Below the pieces are notes generated by a model. It did no database searches. It had not been told where the DNA came from and was given only the letters and a program-made list of their open reading frames with translations. DNA of 9,029 bases from Bdellovibrionaceae bacterium UBA2351 (GTDB taxonomy: Bacteria; Bdellovibrionota; Bdellovibrionia; Bdellovibrionales; Bdellovibrionaceae), in assembly GCA_002344565.1 (NCBI GenBank), contig DDTZ01000205.1, positions 1 to 9,029 on the forward strand, written 5' to 3'. Positions 1-6,723 of the stretch are shown here, one piece after another (the stretch's first letter is position 1; each line of letters starts with the position of its first letter). Position numbers and translations under genes: made by a program.

Positions 1-50
1 TCCGTGATTTCCTTATACCGCTGTTCCGTCATGTCTTTAATAATTGTCAT
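1..50 (-). CDS. 5' end of an unidentified gene, cut by the window edge
   Basis: Reading the minus strand from the ATG at 48-50, the frame stays open to the edge and gives the 16 residues MTIIKDMTEQRYKEIT. An AAGG Shine-Dalgarno-like motif lies about 6-7 nt upstream of this ATG, which is why this start is preferred to the in-frame ATG six codons later. Too little protein is visible to assign a family. It would be downstream of, and co-oriented with, the phosphodiesterase gene, with a gap of about 52 bp, so it could be a distal member of the same transcript. Confidence 0.5.
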   Translation of the reverse strand, partial: MTIIKDMTEQRYKEIT

Positions 51-102
51 GAATTGCCTTAGTCAAAACTCTTAACTTAAGACAATGGCGGAACTAAACT
101 GG

Positions 103-1188
103 TTAATTTATTGTTTCATTCGTGATTTTAAGCGCTTTGACGGCCGTATCAGGGAAATCGCTAAAGACGCCATCCACACCGATTTTATAGAAAAACTCGT
201 ATTCTTTGACTGGATCTGTAAGCGGTTTCATCACGAAAAAAGATTCATTTCTAAACGTATAGGGAATGACCTGGAAGTCCAAAAGCTTGGCATTTTTCAT
301 CACATCATTCGGCACCATTGTCGATTCACTTTTAGCATTTTCATCGACTAGATACTTTTTATAAGGACCTAAAACTTGCGCATACTTTCTGATCTCTTTG
401 AGTCCCTCCAACGTCACCATATCCCGATAGGTCTTCTTACCTTTTAGATCATAGGGCGATTCGGCCGGATCTCCAAGAAGCTGTACCAGATGATATTTAG
501 ATTGAGTGGCAAGTTCTTTCAGATTACTCACTTCAAAAGACTGAATGTAAACTTGATCTGTTTTGCTATCCCACTTCTTTTCAGCAAGCAAAGCCAACAA
601 GGCTTTTTCCATATTGATGTTAATGGAACGAAAATATGAAGAGTGCTTAATTTCAGGAACGATACCGATTTTCTTACCCGTCTTTTCATTATACTGATCA
701 ACGGCATCAATCACTTCTGCCAATGTCGGCACCAAAAAGGGCTGCTGATCCATTTGCGGACGGAACGCCAAACGCTGTTTGGCTTTTAATTTTTTAATTT
801 CAGCTAATGTAAAGTCCTCAACAAACCAACCGGCTACTTTTATATCGTCTATCGTTTTTGTTGTTTTTCGTTTTGGAAAAACCTCGGCAACATTTGTTGT
901 CTCTGAAATTTCATTTTCATGACGGGCCACAAGGACACCGTCTTTTGTCATCACCAAGTCAGGCTCGACGAAATCGGCGCCAAGCTCCATCCCACGAATA
1001 TAGGCTTCTAGCGTATGCTCGGGCAAATAGCCGCTAGCCCCCCGATGAGCAATCACTATTGGCCGAGCAAATGATTTCTTTTCGACTGGCGTTTGATATT
1101 CGACTTGATCTTGAATTGTCTGACACGCAGACAATAGCAAAATACTAGCTAGAATAGCTACAACAGATTTATTCTTTTGGTATGACAT
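103..1188 (-). CDS. glpQ: GlpQ-type glycerophosphodiester phosphodiesterase, lipoprotein
   Basis: The enzyme should hydrolyse glycerophosphodiesters (deacylated phospholipids) to glycerol-3-phosphate plus an alcohol in the periplasm. Numbered from the ATG at 1188 (361 aa), residues 1-22 form a lipoprotein signal with lipobox LSAC and acceptor Cys22. The GDPD barrel follows: IAHRGASGYLPEHTLEAY (H48, R49), VEPDLVMTKDG (E75, D77), ARHE (H90) and VPEIKHS (E179). These match the acid/base histidines and metal-binding carboxylates of Ca2+-dependent GlpQ. The C-terminal GVDGVFSDFPD (337-347) is also typical. In-frame ATGs at 1200, 1221 and 1293 exist. The 1188 start is favoured because it gives a normal-length signal peptide, but none of the starts has a strong Shine-Dalgarno; the 1221 ATG has GGGGAC about 8 nt upstream. 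The gene overlaps the 3' end of the upstream small membrane protein by 20 bp, suggesting coupled translation. In a predator such an enzyme could recycle prey phospholipid head groups; that role is inference. Confidence 0.9.
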   Translation of the reverse strand: MSYQKNKSVVAILASILLLSACQTIQDQVEYQTPVEKKSFARPIVIAHRGASGYLPEHTLEAYIRGMELGADFVEPDLVMTKDGVLVARHENEISETTNVAEVFPKRKTTKTIDDIKVAGWFVEDFTLAEIKKLKAKQRLAFRPQMDQQPFLVPTLAEVIDAVDQYNEKTGKKIGIVPEIKHSSYFRSININMEKALLALLAEKKWDSKTDQVYIQSFEVSNLKELATQSKYHLVQLLGDPAESPYDLKGKKTYRDMVTLEGLKEIRKYAQVLGPYKKYLVDENAKSESTMVPNDVMKNAKLLDFQVIPYTFRNESFFVMKPLTDPVKEYEFFYKIGVDGVFSDFPDTAVKALKITNETIN

Positions 1189-1570
1189 CGCACGTGTCAT
1201 ATAATTTTTGTACGCGTACATTGAAATAAGTCCCCGCTTTTTGAAGGTTCCATGGCGGATACGGGAAGAAAATAGCTTCCACGCATTGACCATCTTTTAC
1301 CACGCCCCATTGGCGATCCTCAGACGAGCCCGTTACGATCTCTTGAGTTTTTGTATCCTTAACACCCACGGCAAAGGAATAGATTTTTGTAGAAGGATCC
1401 GCCGACCCAGCTACAAAGGCCGTGTTTTCAAGCAACTGTTTTACACCACTCACTGGACCAACCACCGTGCGAGAATGGAAATAAGAATAGTAAACTAAAT
1501 ACACAGACGCCATCAACACGATACCCATAAAAATTAAAATCGACAGCAACCACTTCTTAAGAGCTTTCAT
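1169..1570 (-). CDS. Small membrane-anchored protein of unknown function
   Basis: This 133-aa protein is not recognised. It starts with a short basic stretch (MKALKKW), then a hydrophobic segment at about residues 7-28 that would be a single membrane anchor or an uncleaved signal. The remaining roughly 100 residues are soluble and probably periplasmic, with two cysteines (C96, C127) that could form a disulfide. An AAGGAAGG Shine-Dalgarno sequence about 8 nt before the ATG supports the start. The 3' end overlaps the glpQ start by 20 bp, so the two genes are probably one transcription unit. It diverges from the MFS transporter across 42 bp. A weak minus-strand promoter candidate (TTGTCG at 1622-1627, 17 nt, TACCAT at 1599-1604; 8 of 12 consensus matches) would place its own start near 1592. 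The function is unknown. Confidence 0.75.
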   Translation of the reverse strand: MKALKKWLLSILIFMGIVLMASVYLVYYSYFHSRTVVGPVSGVKQLLENTAFVAGSADPSTKIYSFAVGVKDTKTQEIVTGSSEDRQWGVVKDGQCVEAIFFPYPPWNLQKAGTYFNVRVQKLYDTCDVIPKE

Positions 1571-1571
1571 A

Positions 1572-1600
1572 ATGACAGTCCTTCCTTTTCTGCTTACAAT
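1572..1600 (+). promoter_or_regulatory. Sigma70-type promoter for the MFS transporter gene
   Basis: ATGACA (1572-1577, five of six matches to TTGACA) and TACAAT (1595-1600, five of six matches to TATAAT) are separated by exactly 17 nt. Transcription would begin near 1607, only about 6 nt before the ATG at 1613. This fits the absence of a Shine-Dalgarno sequence for that gene. The same bases encode the ribosome-binding region of the divergent minus-strand gene, so the two expression signals share DNA. This is a sequence match only. Confidence 0.55.
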
Positions 1601-1612
1601 GGTATTTCTTAT

Positions 1613-2815
1613 ATGTTTTCACGACAAGAAAAATTCCTTCTATTCATTATTGCGGCTATTCAATTCGCTCATATTGTTGATTTTATGATTATGATGCCCC
1701 TCGGGCCACAGTTAATTCGAATCTTTTCAATTTCAGCTCAGGAATTTAGTTTCTTAGTTGCGTCGTATACATTATTTGCCGGCATATCGGGCTTTGTAAG
1801 TTCGTTCTTTATGGATCGTTTTGAACGCAAGCGTCTTTTGATTTTCTTTTTCACCGGATTCGCTATAAGCACGTTATTTTGCGCATTCTCACCTAACTTT
1901 TACGTCTTGCTGATTGCCCGCTCACTGGCGGGAACCTTTGGCGGCGTTCTTAACTCCATCACTCTGTCGATTGTTTCCGATAATTTTTCTTATGAAAAAC
2001 GCGGAACAGCGATGGGCTGGACATCGACTTCATTTTCACTTGCCAGCATTTTAGGAGTGCCGTTTTCGATATATTTAGCGATGAAATTTAATTGGCATGC
2101 TCCCTTTGTTTTCTTGGGATGCATAAGCTTTGGGTTATATTTCTTTATATTCAAGTACGTACCTCCGCGCGCCGTTTTAGAAAGTGGCAAAAGCAGCACG
2201 ATCCTAGAACCATTGTTGGAGGTGATGCGCAGTCGTAACCTAGCCATGGGTTTAGTGTTCATGATTTTTTTATTTCTTGGTCAATTCACGGTAATTCCGT
2301 TTATTAGTCCAACTCTGGTCGCCAATGCGGGCCTGCCCGAAGTGCACTTGCCACTGATTTATCTTTGCGGTGGATTAACTTCGATCGTAAGCGCCCCGAT
2401 GATTGGACGATTCTCTGACCGCATCGGTAAACACAAAATATTTATCTTTGGTGCTATTCTTTCTATAGTGCCGATCTATTTGTTAACTCATTTAGGACCG
2501 ACTTCCGTCCCCTTAATTTTAGCTATTTCGAGTTTGTTTTTTGTCAGCATGAGTATGCGTATGATCCCAGCGATGGCCTTGATTTCAGGAGCCCCTACAC
2601 CGGAACGTCGCGGTTCTTATATGAGCTTAGTTAGCTCGGTTCAATCATTGAGTTCCGCCTTAGGGTCATCACTTGCCGGCTACATCATTATTCGGGACAA
2701 TATCACAGGACATATGGACCATTACCAAACCGTTGGCTATATCGCGATCGTCTTTACAGTTCTTTCCGTAGTAGTTGTAAAGTACGTAAAACATACAACG
2801 TCCTCACCAGTCTGA
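1613..2815 (+). CDS. Major facilitator superfamily (DHA1-like) transporter, 12 TM
   Basis: This 400-aa, very hydrophobic protein is of normal MFS length, with about 12 predicted membrane helices in two six-helix halves joined by a charged loop near residues 183-208. The motif-A loop between TM2 and TM3 appears as GFVSSFFMDRFERKR (60-74), and its second-half counterpart as GRFSDRIGKHK (265-275), which is diagnostic of the superfamily. The conserved arginine of TM4 is in LIARSLAGTFGG (100-111). The overall pattern resembles proton-coupled drug or sugar efflux proteins of the DHA1/AraJ type, but the substrate cannot be read from sequence. The ATG at 1613 has no clear Shine-Dalgarno and sits just after a good promoter, so a near-leaderless mRNA is likely. 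The stop region overlaps the convergent arfB-like gene by 12 bp. Confidence 0.9.
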   Translation: MFSRQEKFLLFIIAAIQFAHIVDFMIMMPLGPQLIRIFSISAQEFSFLVASYTLFAGISGFVSSFFMDRFERKRLLIFFFTGFAISTLFCAFSPNFYVLLIARSLAGTFGGVLNSITLSIVSDNFSYEKRGTAMGWTSTSFSLASILGVPFSIYLAMKFNWHAPFVFLGCISFGLYFFIFKYVPPRAVLESGKSSTILEPLLEVMRSRNLAMGLVFMIFLFLGQFTVIPFISPTLVANAGLPEVHLPLIYLCGGLTSIVSAPMIGRFSDRIGKHKIFIFGAILSIVPIYLLTHLGPTSVPLILAISSLFFVSMSMRMIPAMALISGAPTPERRGSYMSLVSSVQSLSSALGSSLAGYIIIRDNITGHMDHYQTVGYIAIVFTVLSVVVVKYVKHTTSSPV

Positions 2816-3220
2816 TACTTTATTATTCCTACGGGATGTCTTTCGATCCTTGTGTTCATTCTTGGCTTTAAGACGTTTTTTAACTGAAGACCGCGTTGGT
2901 TTAGTGGCTTTGCGTACTTTAGGAACATAGAGCGACTGCGCAACAAGACGTTCCAACTTATAAAGTGCATTCTTTTTGTTCAAATCTAACGAACGCTCAG
3001 TTTGTGATTTAAACTGAACTAAAAATCCCTCTTTCGTTGTCTGATTGACTCGGCGTATTTTTTCTTTGTTTTCAAAGGGAATAGCGGATTCGTCGACATT
3101 CCAAAATAGCTGTACACCCGTCTTGTTTTTCTGCAGGTTCTGGCCACCGGGGCCGCTGGCGGTGAAGTACTTAAACGTCACCTCATTCTGAATAATCGAC
3201 ATAAGAGTTTCAGCGTTCAT
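2804..3220 (-). CDS. arfB: ArfB/YaeJ-like peptidyl-tRNA hydrolase (ribosome rescue)
   Basis: The predicted role is to release stalled ribosomes by hydrolysing peptidyl-tRNA when no stop codon is available. The 138-aa protein has the release-factor catalytic loop ASGPGGQNLQK with the GGQ at residues 25-27, nearly the same position as in E. coli ArfB, and lacks the codon-recognition domains of RF1/RF2. The sequence after the catalytic domain (QTERSLDLNKKNALYKLERLV, about 73-93) fits the family, as does the lysine/arginine-rich C-terminal tail (about 101-135), which in ArfB enters the empty mRNA channel. An in-frame ATG at residue 7 is a possible shorter start; neither start has a strong Shine-Dalgarno. 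It diverges from the RNase Y homologue across 64 bp, placing a ribosome-rescue factor next to an mRNA-decay nuclease. It overlaps the transporter 3' end by 12 bp. Confidence 0.9.
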   Translation of the reverse strand: MNAETLMSIIQNEVTFKYFTASGPGGQNLQKNKTGVQLFWNVDESAIPFENKEKIRRVNQTTKEGFLVQFKSQTERSLDLNKKNALYKLERLVAQSLYVPKVRKATKPTRSSVKKRLKAKNEHKDRKTSRRNNKVSDW

Positions 3221-3248
3221 GTTATCATACTAACTTAGCTTAAAGTGC

Positions 3249-3278
3249 TGGACAATCCAAGCCTTAGGCGCATAAATT
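3249..3278 (+). promoter_or_regulatory. Possible promoter for the RNase Y homologue
   Basis: TGGACA (3249-3254, five of six consensus matches) is followed after 18 nt by TAAATT (3273-3278, four of six); CATAAA (3271-3276) after 16 nt is an alternative -10. Either would put the transcript start within a few bases of the ATG at 3285, which itself lacks a clear Shine-Dalgarno. The match is modest and the call tentative. Confidence 0.3.
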
Positions 3279-3284
3279 ATTCCT

Positions 3285-4892
3285 ATGTTACTCAATATAC
3301 TGACCTACTCTGCTGTTGGCCTTCTTATCGGAGCCGTTCTTGGTTTTGCCTTTTACAAATGGGGCAGCCGCATTTATTTAAAACAAGCCGAAACCGAAGC
3401 TACCGAAATGGTGGATGAAGCTAAAGAACTAGCAGAAATAAAAGAAATCGAACGCAATGAAAAACTGACTGAAATCGAAATGGAGCTTTGGACAAAATCA
3501 GAACCTGATTTACTAAAGATCGAACTTCAAGTCACAGATTTAGAAACTGAATACCAAGAACGCAAAGCTCGCCATGATGAAAATGTCTCGGCACTAAAAA
3601 GCACGCAAGACAAGAAGCACAACGAAATTCGTCAAAAAGAATTAGAAATTAAAAAGAAACAACTGTTCCACCAAGATTTCAAAAAGATGATCAAGGCGGA
3701 ACAAAAGAAAATGGTTGTCGAACTGTGCGCAAAATTAAACTTGAACGCTGAAGATGTGAAACGTGGTATTGCTGACGAGTTTATCAATGACGTAAAACGC
3801 ATCATCCTGCGCGATGCTGAATTTTACGAGCTGGATGTAAAAGAACAACAAGAAGTGATTGCTAAACGTTTACTAGATATCGCTTTAGATCGTTTTGCCC
3901 GCCCCTACTGCGCCGAACGCGGTATTGCACCGGTGTATTTCCCAGAGAACTATCACCGCAACTGGTTAGTCGACGCCGAGAAAAAGAACTTAACGAAAAT
4001 TCAGGACCTAACCGGCTGTGATATCATCGTAGAACCAGACAACGATATGATCGGAGTCGCTGGGTTCGATCCTGTTCGCCGGGAATTAACTCGCCGAGTG
4101 CTTGAACGTCTGCTGAAAGAGAAAAAGACGATCACCTTAGAATATATTGATCGCACGTACACAAACCAAAAAAACGAATTATTCAAACAGATCAAACACG
4201 ACGGTGACTCTATCGCTAAAGAATTAAAACTGGAAAACATGCACCCGGAAGTTAAACAAATGATGGGGAGTCTTCGTTTCCGTTACTCGTTCACTCAAAA
4301 CCAATATTTCCACTGCGGTGAGGTTGGCTGGCTCTGCGGCTTACTATCTGGCGAGCTAGGCATAGATGTTAAAATTGGTAAACGCAGTGGCGTCTTGCAC
4401 GACATCGGTAAATCGATGGATCACGCGGTTGACGGAGGCCACGCCGTCATCGGCGCAAACTTCATCGCTAAACGTGGTGAATCCCCAGAAGTCGTTCATA
4501 ACGTCCGCGCCCATCACTATGACGAAACGCCAAACAGCGTTCACGCGTTCCTCGTCATCGCTGCCGATGCCATGAGCGGTGGTCGCCCAGGCGCCCGAAG
4601 ATCCACGCTAGAAACCTATGCTCAAAAAGTCACAGAACTGCAAGAAATCGCACGCAGCTTTGAAGGTGTAACAGACTGCTACGTTTTGTCCGGCGGCCGC
4701 GAATGTCGAGTCTACGTAAACAACAAAAAAATTAGCGACCGCGATGCTTTAGCTCTAAGCTTAAAAATCGCCGCCCAAATCGAAAAAGAATGCAACTATC
4801 CCGGCCAAATCAAGGTTGTGGTGGTCCGCGAAACCATCGTTCAGGAACACACTATGGGGAAACAGAAATACAAAGAAGAGGAATCGGTTTAG
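3285..4892 (+). CDS. rny: RNase Y homologue (membrane-anchored HD-domain endoribonuclease) with degenerate KH motif
   Basis: This 535-aa protein matches RNase Y (about 520 aa) in length and domain order. It has an N-terminal membrane helix (about 5-25), a long charged coiled coil (about 33-145), a KH-like domain (about 205-280) and an HD domain (about 330-430), followed by the RNase Y C-terminal region ending in YPGQIKVVVVRET (505-517). HD-family metal and catalytic positions are present: H343, H372-D373 in LHDIGK, H410-H411 and D428 in the AADAMSGGRPGAR stretch. RNase Y initiates mRNA decay at the inner membrane. The KH region keeps LTGCD and AGFDPVRRELTRR, but the RNA-binding loop usually read as GREG is D230-A231-E232-K233, so nucleic-acid binding may be altered. 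The start fits the family N terminus, although the Shine-Dalgarno is weak. A terminator-like region and a giant palindrome follow. A membrane HD phosphodiesterase with another substrate is a less likely alternative. Confidence 0.88.
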   Translation: MLLNILTYSAVGLLIGAVLGFAFYKWGSRIYLKQAETEATEMVDEAKELAEIKEIERNEKLTEIEMELWTKSEPDLLKIELQVTDLETEYQERKARHDENVSALKSTQDKKHNEIRQKELEIKKKQLFHQDFKKMIKAEQKKMVVELCAKLNLNAEDVKRGIADEFINDVKRIILRDAEFYELDVKEQQEVIAKRLLDIALDRFARPYCAERGIAPVYFPENYHRNWLVDAEKKNLTKIQDLTGCDIIVEPDNDMIGVAGFDPVRRELTRRVLERLLKEKKTITLEYIDRTYTNQKNELFKQIKHDGDSIAKELKLENMHPEVKQMMGSLRFRYSFTQNQYFHCGEVGWLCGLLSGELGIDVKIGKRSGVLHDIGKSMDHAVDGGHAVIGANFIAKRGESPEVVHNVRAHHYDETPNSVHAFLVIAADAMSGGRPGARRSTLETYAQKVTELQEIARSFEGVTDCYVLSGGRECRVYVNNKKISDRDALALSLKIAAQIEKECNYPGQIKVVVVRETIVQEHTMGKQKYKEEESV

Positions 4893-4997
4893 CACAGTCA
4901 GCCCGCCAATTACCGTCCCGTTTTCCTTGGCCTAGTTCGCGCCTTAGTTTAGCTATTTGCCTATTTTTTCCTAATGATATTAGTGACATAACTCCTG

Positions 4998-5060
4998 ACC
5001 GCGCCCAAAAAAAATTGGTTGCGGTGGGGGCATTTTTTGTGGCTCCCGCGAGCCTTTTTC
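4998..5060 (+). terminator. Tandem terminator-like hairpins downstream of rny
   Basis: The first stem pairs 4998-5008 with 5015-5025 (accgc/gcggt, then ccaa/ttgg, with one wobble and one mismatch) around an A-rich loop; a run of six T follows at 5033-5038. The second is ggctc (5041-5045) with gagcc (5050-5054), loop ccgc, directly followed by five T and a T-rich tract. Both read in the direction of transcription out of rny, about 105-165 bp past its stop. The second hairpin is also the outer part of the large inverted repeat. Confidence 0.5.
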
Positions 5061-5119
5061 TTTTCCTTTCGAATCATGCTCGGTCTTCCTTTTGGGGAAT
5101 GACTTTGTTTTTTTGAAGG

Positions 5120-5195
5120 CTCGCCCGCGGCAGGATGCCGTATTGTTGGCGTAGCCAACCGGGCGCAGGGCGGACGGCCAGTCCAAGGAGGCCGC
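5120..5195. other. Structured GC-rich loop of the palindrome
   Basis: The loop itself can fold: cgcccg (5122-5127) pairs with cgggcg (5160-5165), enclosing gttggc (5145-5150), loop gta, gccaac (5154-5159). The nested stems would sit at the tip of the large hairpin, giving an extended cruciform or RNA structure. No coding potential or known RNA family was recognised. Confidence 0.45.
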
Positions 5196-5262
5196 CCTTC
5201 AAAAAAACAAAGTCATTCCCCAAAAGGAAGTCCCCTCGCGCTACCCGAATCCAAAGCAAAAG

Positions 5263-5281
5263 AAAAAGGCTCGCAGGAGCC
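5263..5281 (-). terminator. Minus-strand terminator-like hairpin in the right arm
   Basis: On the minus strand ggctc (5281-5277) and gagcc (5272-5268) form a 5-bp stem with a 4-nt loop, followed by five T (complement of 5267-5263). It is the mirror copy of the plus-strand hairpin at 5041-5059, so the element carries inward-facing terminators at both ends. No minus-strand gene is seen that would need it. Confidence 0.35.
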
Positions 5282-5345
5282 ATAAAAAACGGGAGATTTT
5301 TCCCCTTCGATGACCCTCCAGATACTTTTTATAGCCCCAGGAAAA

Positions 5346-5375
5346 AACTAATACATTTTCCCCAAAAAATTAGTT
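5346..5375. promoter_or_regulatory. Small inverted repeat upstream of the secreted hydrolase gene
   Basis: aactaat (5346-5352) and attagtt (5369-5375) form a perfect 7-bp inverted repeat with a 16-nt spacer, 31 bp before the ATG at 5407. The geometry fits an operator for a dimeric regulator or a weak leader hairpin. No convincing -35/-10 pair was found in 5290-5406. A short arm length in AT-rich DNA means chance is possible. Confidence 0.25.
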
Positions 5376-5406
5376 ACAAACCCAGCCTGCACCCCGGGGG
5401 ACATAA

Positions 5407-6723
5407 ATGTCGTTTTCTATTCTTGTTGCACTTTTGACCTTATCTTTTTCATTTTCATCGCAGGCAGAGGTTTGGACCGCTACCGCTAAATGGAGTCCAG
5501 AAAAAGAAAAAGAATTTTCAGTTTGGGTTCAGAAAAACTGGGGTAAAGATTTTTTCTCTAAGAAAGAAAACAAGGATGGATCTGCGAACATTTTTCAGGG
5601 CCTACGCGTTGACTGTGCCGATACGGTTTACTCGTCTCGCGTAATTTTCGCCTACCTTCACTCGTTACCATTTGCAATGAACGATGCCAGCGGTGGAAAA
5701 AAACTGATCACGAACAGCATGACTCGCTGGGATTCAAAATCAGAAAAAGAGAAAATCAGAAACTTCCTTGTTTATGTTTACAACATGGTTAGTACTAAAT
5801 CCATGCACAACGATACCTACCCTGTAAAAGTATCGCGTGAAACGATTGTTCCTGGCTCGATCATTTTAACAACCGAAAAAAATCACCATTCATGGGTTAT
5901 TAAGAACATTTTCCCTACAGGCATCCCACACCTAGTATTCAACTCTACTGTGGGTGCTTATTCAGGCCCTCTTTTGCAAGAACGAAAATCTTGGCCAAAT
6001 GGGGATTGGGTATTTGAAGGCAATGCAACCCCTGAGGGCAATGCAGGGGTTCGTTATTGGCGTAAAGAATCGGAGTTAAAGCTTCCGGCGTGGCAGGTTT
6101 CTGGCTATAGCGAGGAACAATATGCTATTAAGCCTGGTAAATGGAAATACGACCTACAAAAGACATTGCAAAGCACTGAAGAGAGCACTCAACAAACGGC
6201 AACTCGTTTAATAGAGAACATCTGCGCGGATATTCAACAACGCATCGATGCAGTTAAAGAATCCGAAACGTTCCTTAAATCGGTCGGCTACCGCTGTATG
6301 TCTGAAGAGGAATTCGATAATTATTCAACACCAAGCCGTGACCGTCGCCTAGCTGACGAAATTATTTACTTAAGAAACTTTTTAAAAACGCTGGTGCAAG
6401 ATCGTAATGAATTGTCGTTGGATCAAAAAACGTGGCAGCAGCTTAAAATTGTATTCCCTAACCTAACTGAAACTATAGCTACGGAATCACAGAATCAGAA
6501 ACGTACAGTTACGAGCTCATCGTCGCTTTGTCGCGCAAAACACTATTCACGCGGACAAGGTATAGACAAATCAATCGACCTGGCGGAAGTCAAACGTCGC
6601 TTGTTTACGAATCGTTTATCCAGCAACCCAAACCATCCACCTGAAGTTCGTTTTGGTGAAGATGTTAACATTAAAAACTCGTGCCCAAGCTGGGGTAACT
6701 TAAAACTAAGTTATGTCGAATAA
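5407..6723 (+). CDS. Secreted putative papain-fold cysteine hydrolase (NlpC/P60- or transglutaminase-like)
   Basis: This 438-aa protein begins with a short hydrophobic signal peptide (about 1-20, cleavage near SQA|EV), so it is probably periplasmic or exported. No family is recognised outright. The order GLRVDCADTVY (C70), then VPGSIIL (148-154), then NHHSWVIKNI (H160/H161), then LVFNST (N179) reproduces the Cys-His-Asn/Asp layout of papain-like enzymes. NlpC/P60 peptidoglycan peptidases share the DC...PGD..H pattern, and transglutaminase-like proteins share C...HxW...(D/N)xT. The C-terminal half (about 250-438) is charged and helical, with further cysteines (C273, C297, C375, C426) and no recognised domain. 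A GGGGGA Shine-Dalgarno 5 nt before the ATG supports the start. The stop overlaps the next gene by 11 bp, so the two products are probably made together. Wall- or prey-directed activity would be a guess. Confidence 0.7.
   Translation: MSFSILVALLTLSFSFSSQAEVWTATAKWSPEKEKEFSVWVQKNWGKDFFSKKENKDGSANIFQGLRVDCADTVYSSRVIFAYLHSLPFAMNDASGGKKLITNSMTRWDSKSEKEKIRNFLVYVYNMVSTKSMHNDTYPVKVSRETIVPGSIILTTEKNHHSWVIKNIFPTGIPHLVFNSTVGAYSGPLLQERKSWPNGDWVFEGNATPEGNAGVRYWRKESELKLPAWQVSGYSEEQYAIKPGKWKYDLQKTLQSTEESTQQTATRLIENICADIQQRIDAVKESETFLKSVGYRCMSEEEFDNYSTPSRDRRLADEIIYLRNFLKTLVQDRNELSLDQKTWQQLKIVFPNLTETIATESQNQKRTVTSSSSLCRAKHYSRGQGIDKSIDLAEVKRRLFTNRLSSNPNHPPEVRFGEDVNIKNSCPSWGNLKLSYVE
6019..6051 (+). repeat. Short in-frame duplication with an internal hairpin
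   Basis: ggcaatgca occurs at 6019-6027 and again at 6037-6045, exactly six codons apart, encoding GNATPE-GNAG in the secreted protein. In the same place aacccctg (6027-6034) and caggggtt (6044-6051) form a perfect 8-bp inverted repeat with a 9-nt loop. This looks like a local slippage duplication. Confidence 0.5.

Larger units (their letters stand above)
5033..5289. repeat. Long imperfect inverted repeat (giant hairpin element)
   Basis: The left arm (about 5033-5119) is repeated in reverse complement by the right arm (about 5196-5289). The inner 35 bp (5085-5119 against 5196-5230) match perfectly; this core contains tttggggaatgactttg. The outer parts (5033-5066 against 5256-5289) match with a few differences, and the zone between is diverged with an indel of about 7 nt. 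The arms enclose a 76-nt GC-rich loop (5120-5195). A palindrome of this size is not explained by a simple terminator. It looks like a MITE- or REP-like dispersed element, or a large structured RNA. No target-site duplication is evident. ORFs through it are low-complexity artefacts of the A/T runs. Confidence 0.85.

Noticed and set aside
85..351. Plus-strand open frame of 88 codons opposite the end of glpQ
   Set aside because: It is antisense to a well-supported enzyme gene and shows no protein features.
1189..1293. Longer N terminus for the GlpQ protein starting at 1293
   Set aside because: It would overlap the upstream gene by 125 bp and put about 42 residues before the hydrophobic part of the lipoprotein signal.
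2804..2815. Overlap of the transporter and arfB ends as a possible frameshift or annotation error
   Set aside because: Both proteins have complete, family-typical C termini; convergent overlaps also occur at 7408-7411, so it is ordinary compact packing.
3224..3229. TATGAT-like -10 box on the minus strand before arfB
   Set aside because: It lies only three bases before the ATG, so a transcript from it would lose that start, and there is no -35 match at 16-18 nt.
4790..5437. Several open frames of 65-108 codons on both strands over the palindrome
   Set aside because: They are low-complexity Lys/Pro/Arg translations of the A- and T-rich arms, overlap each other, and lack ribosome-binding sites or family features.
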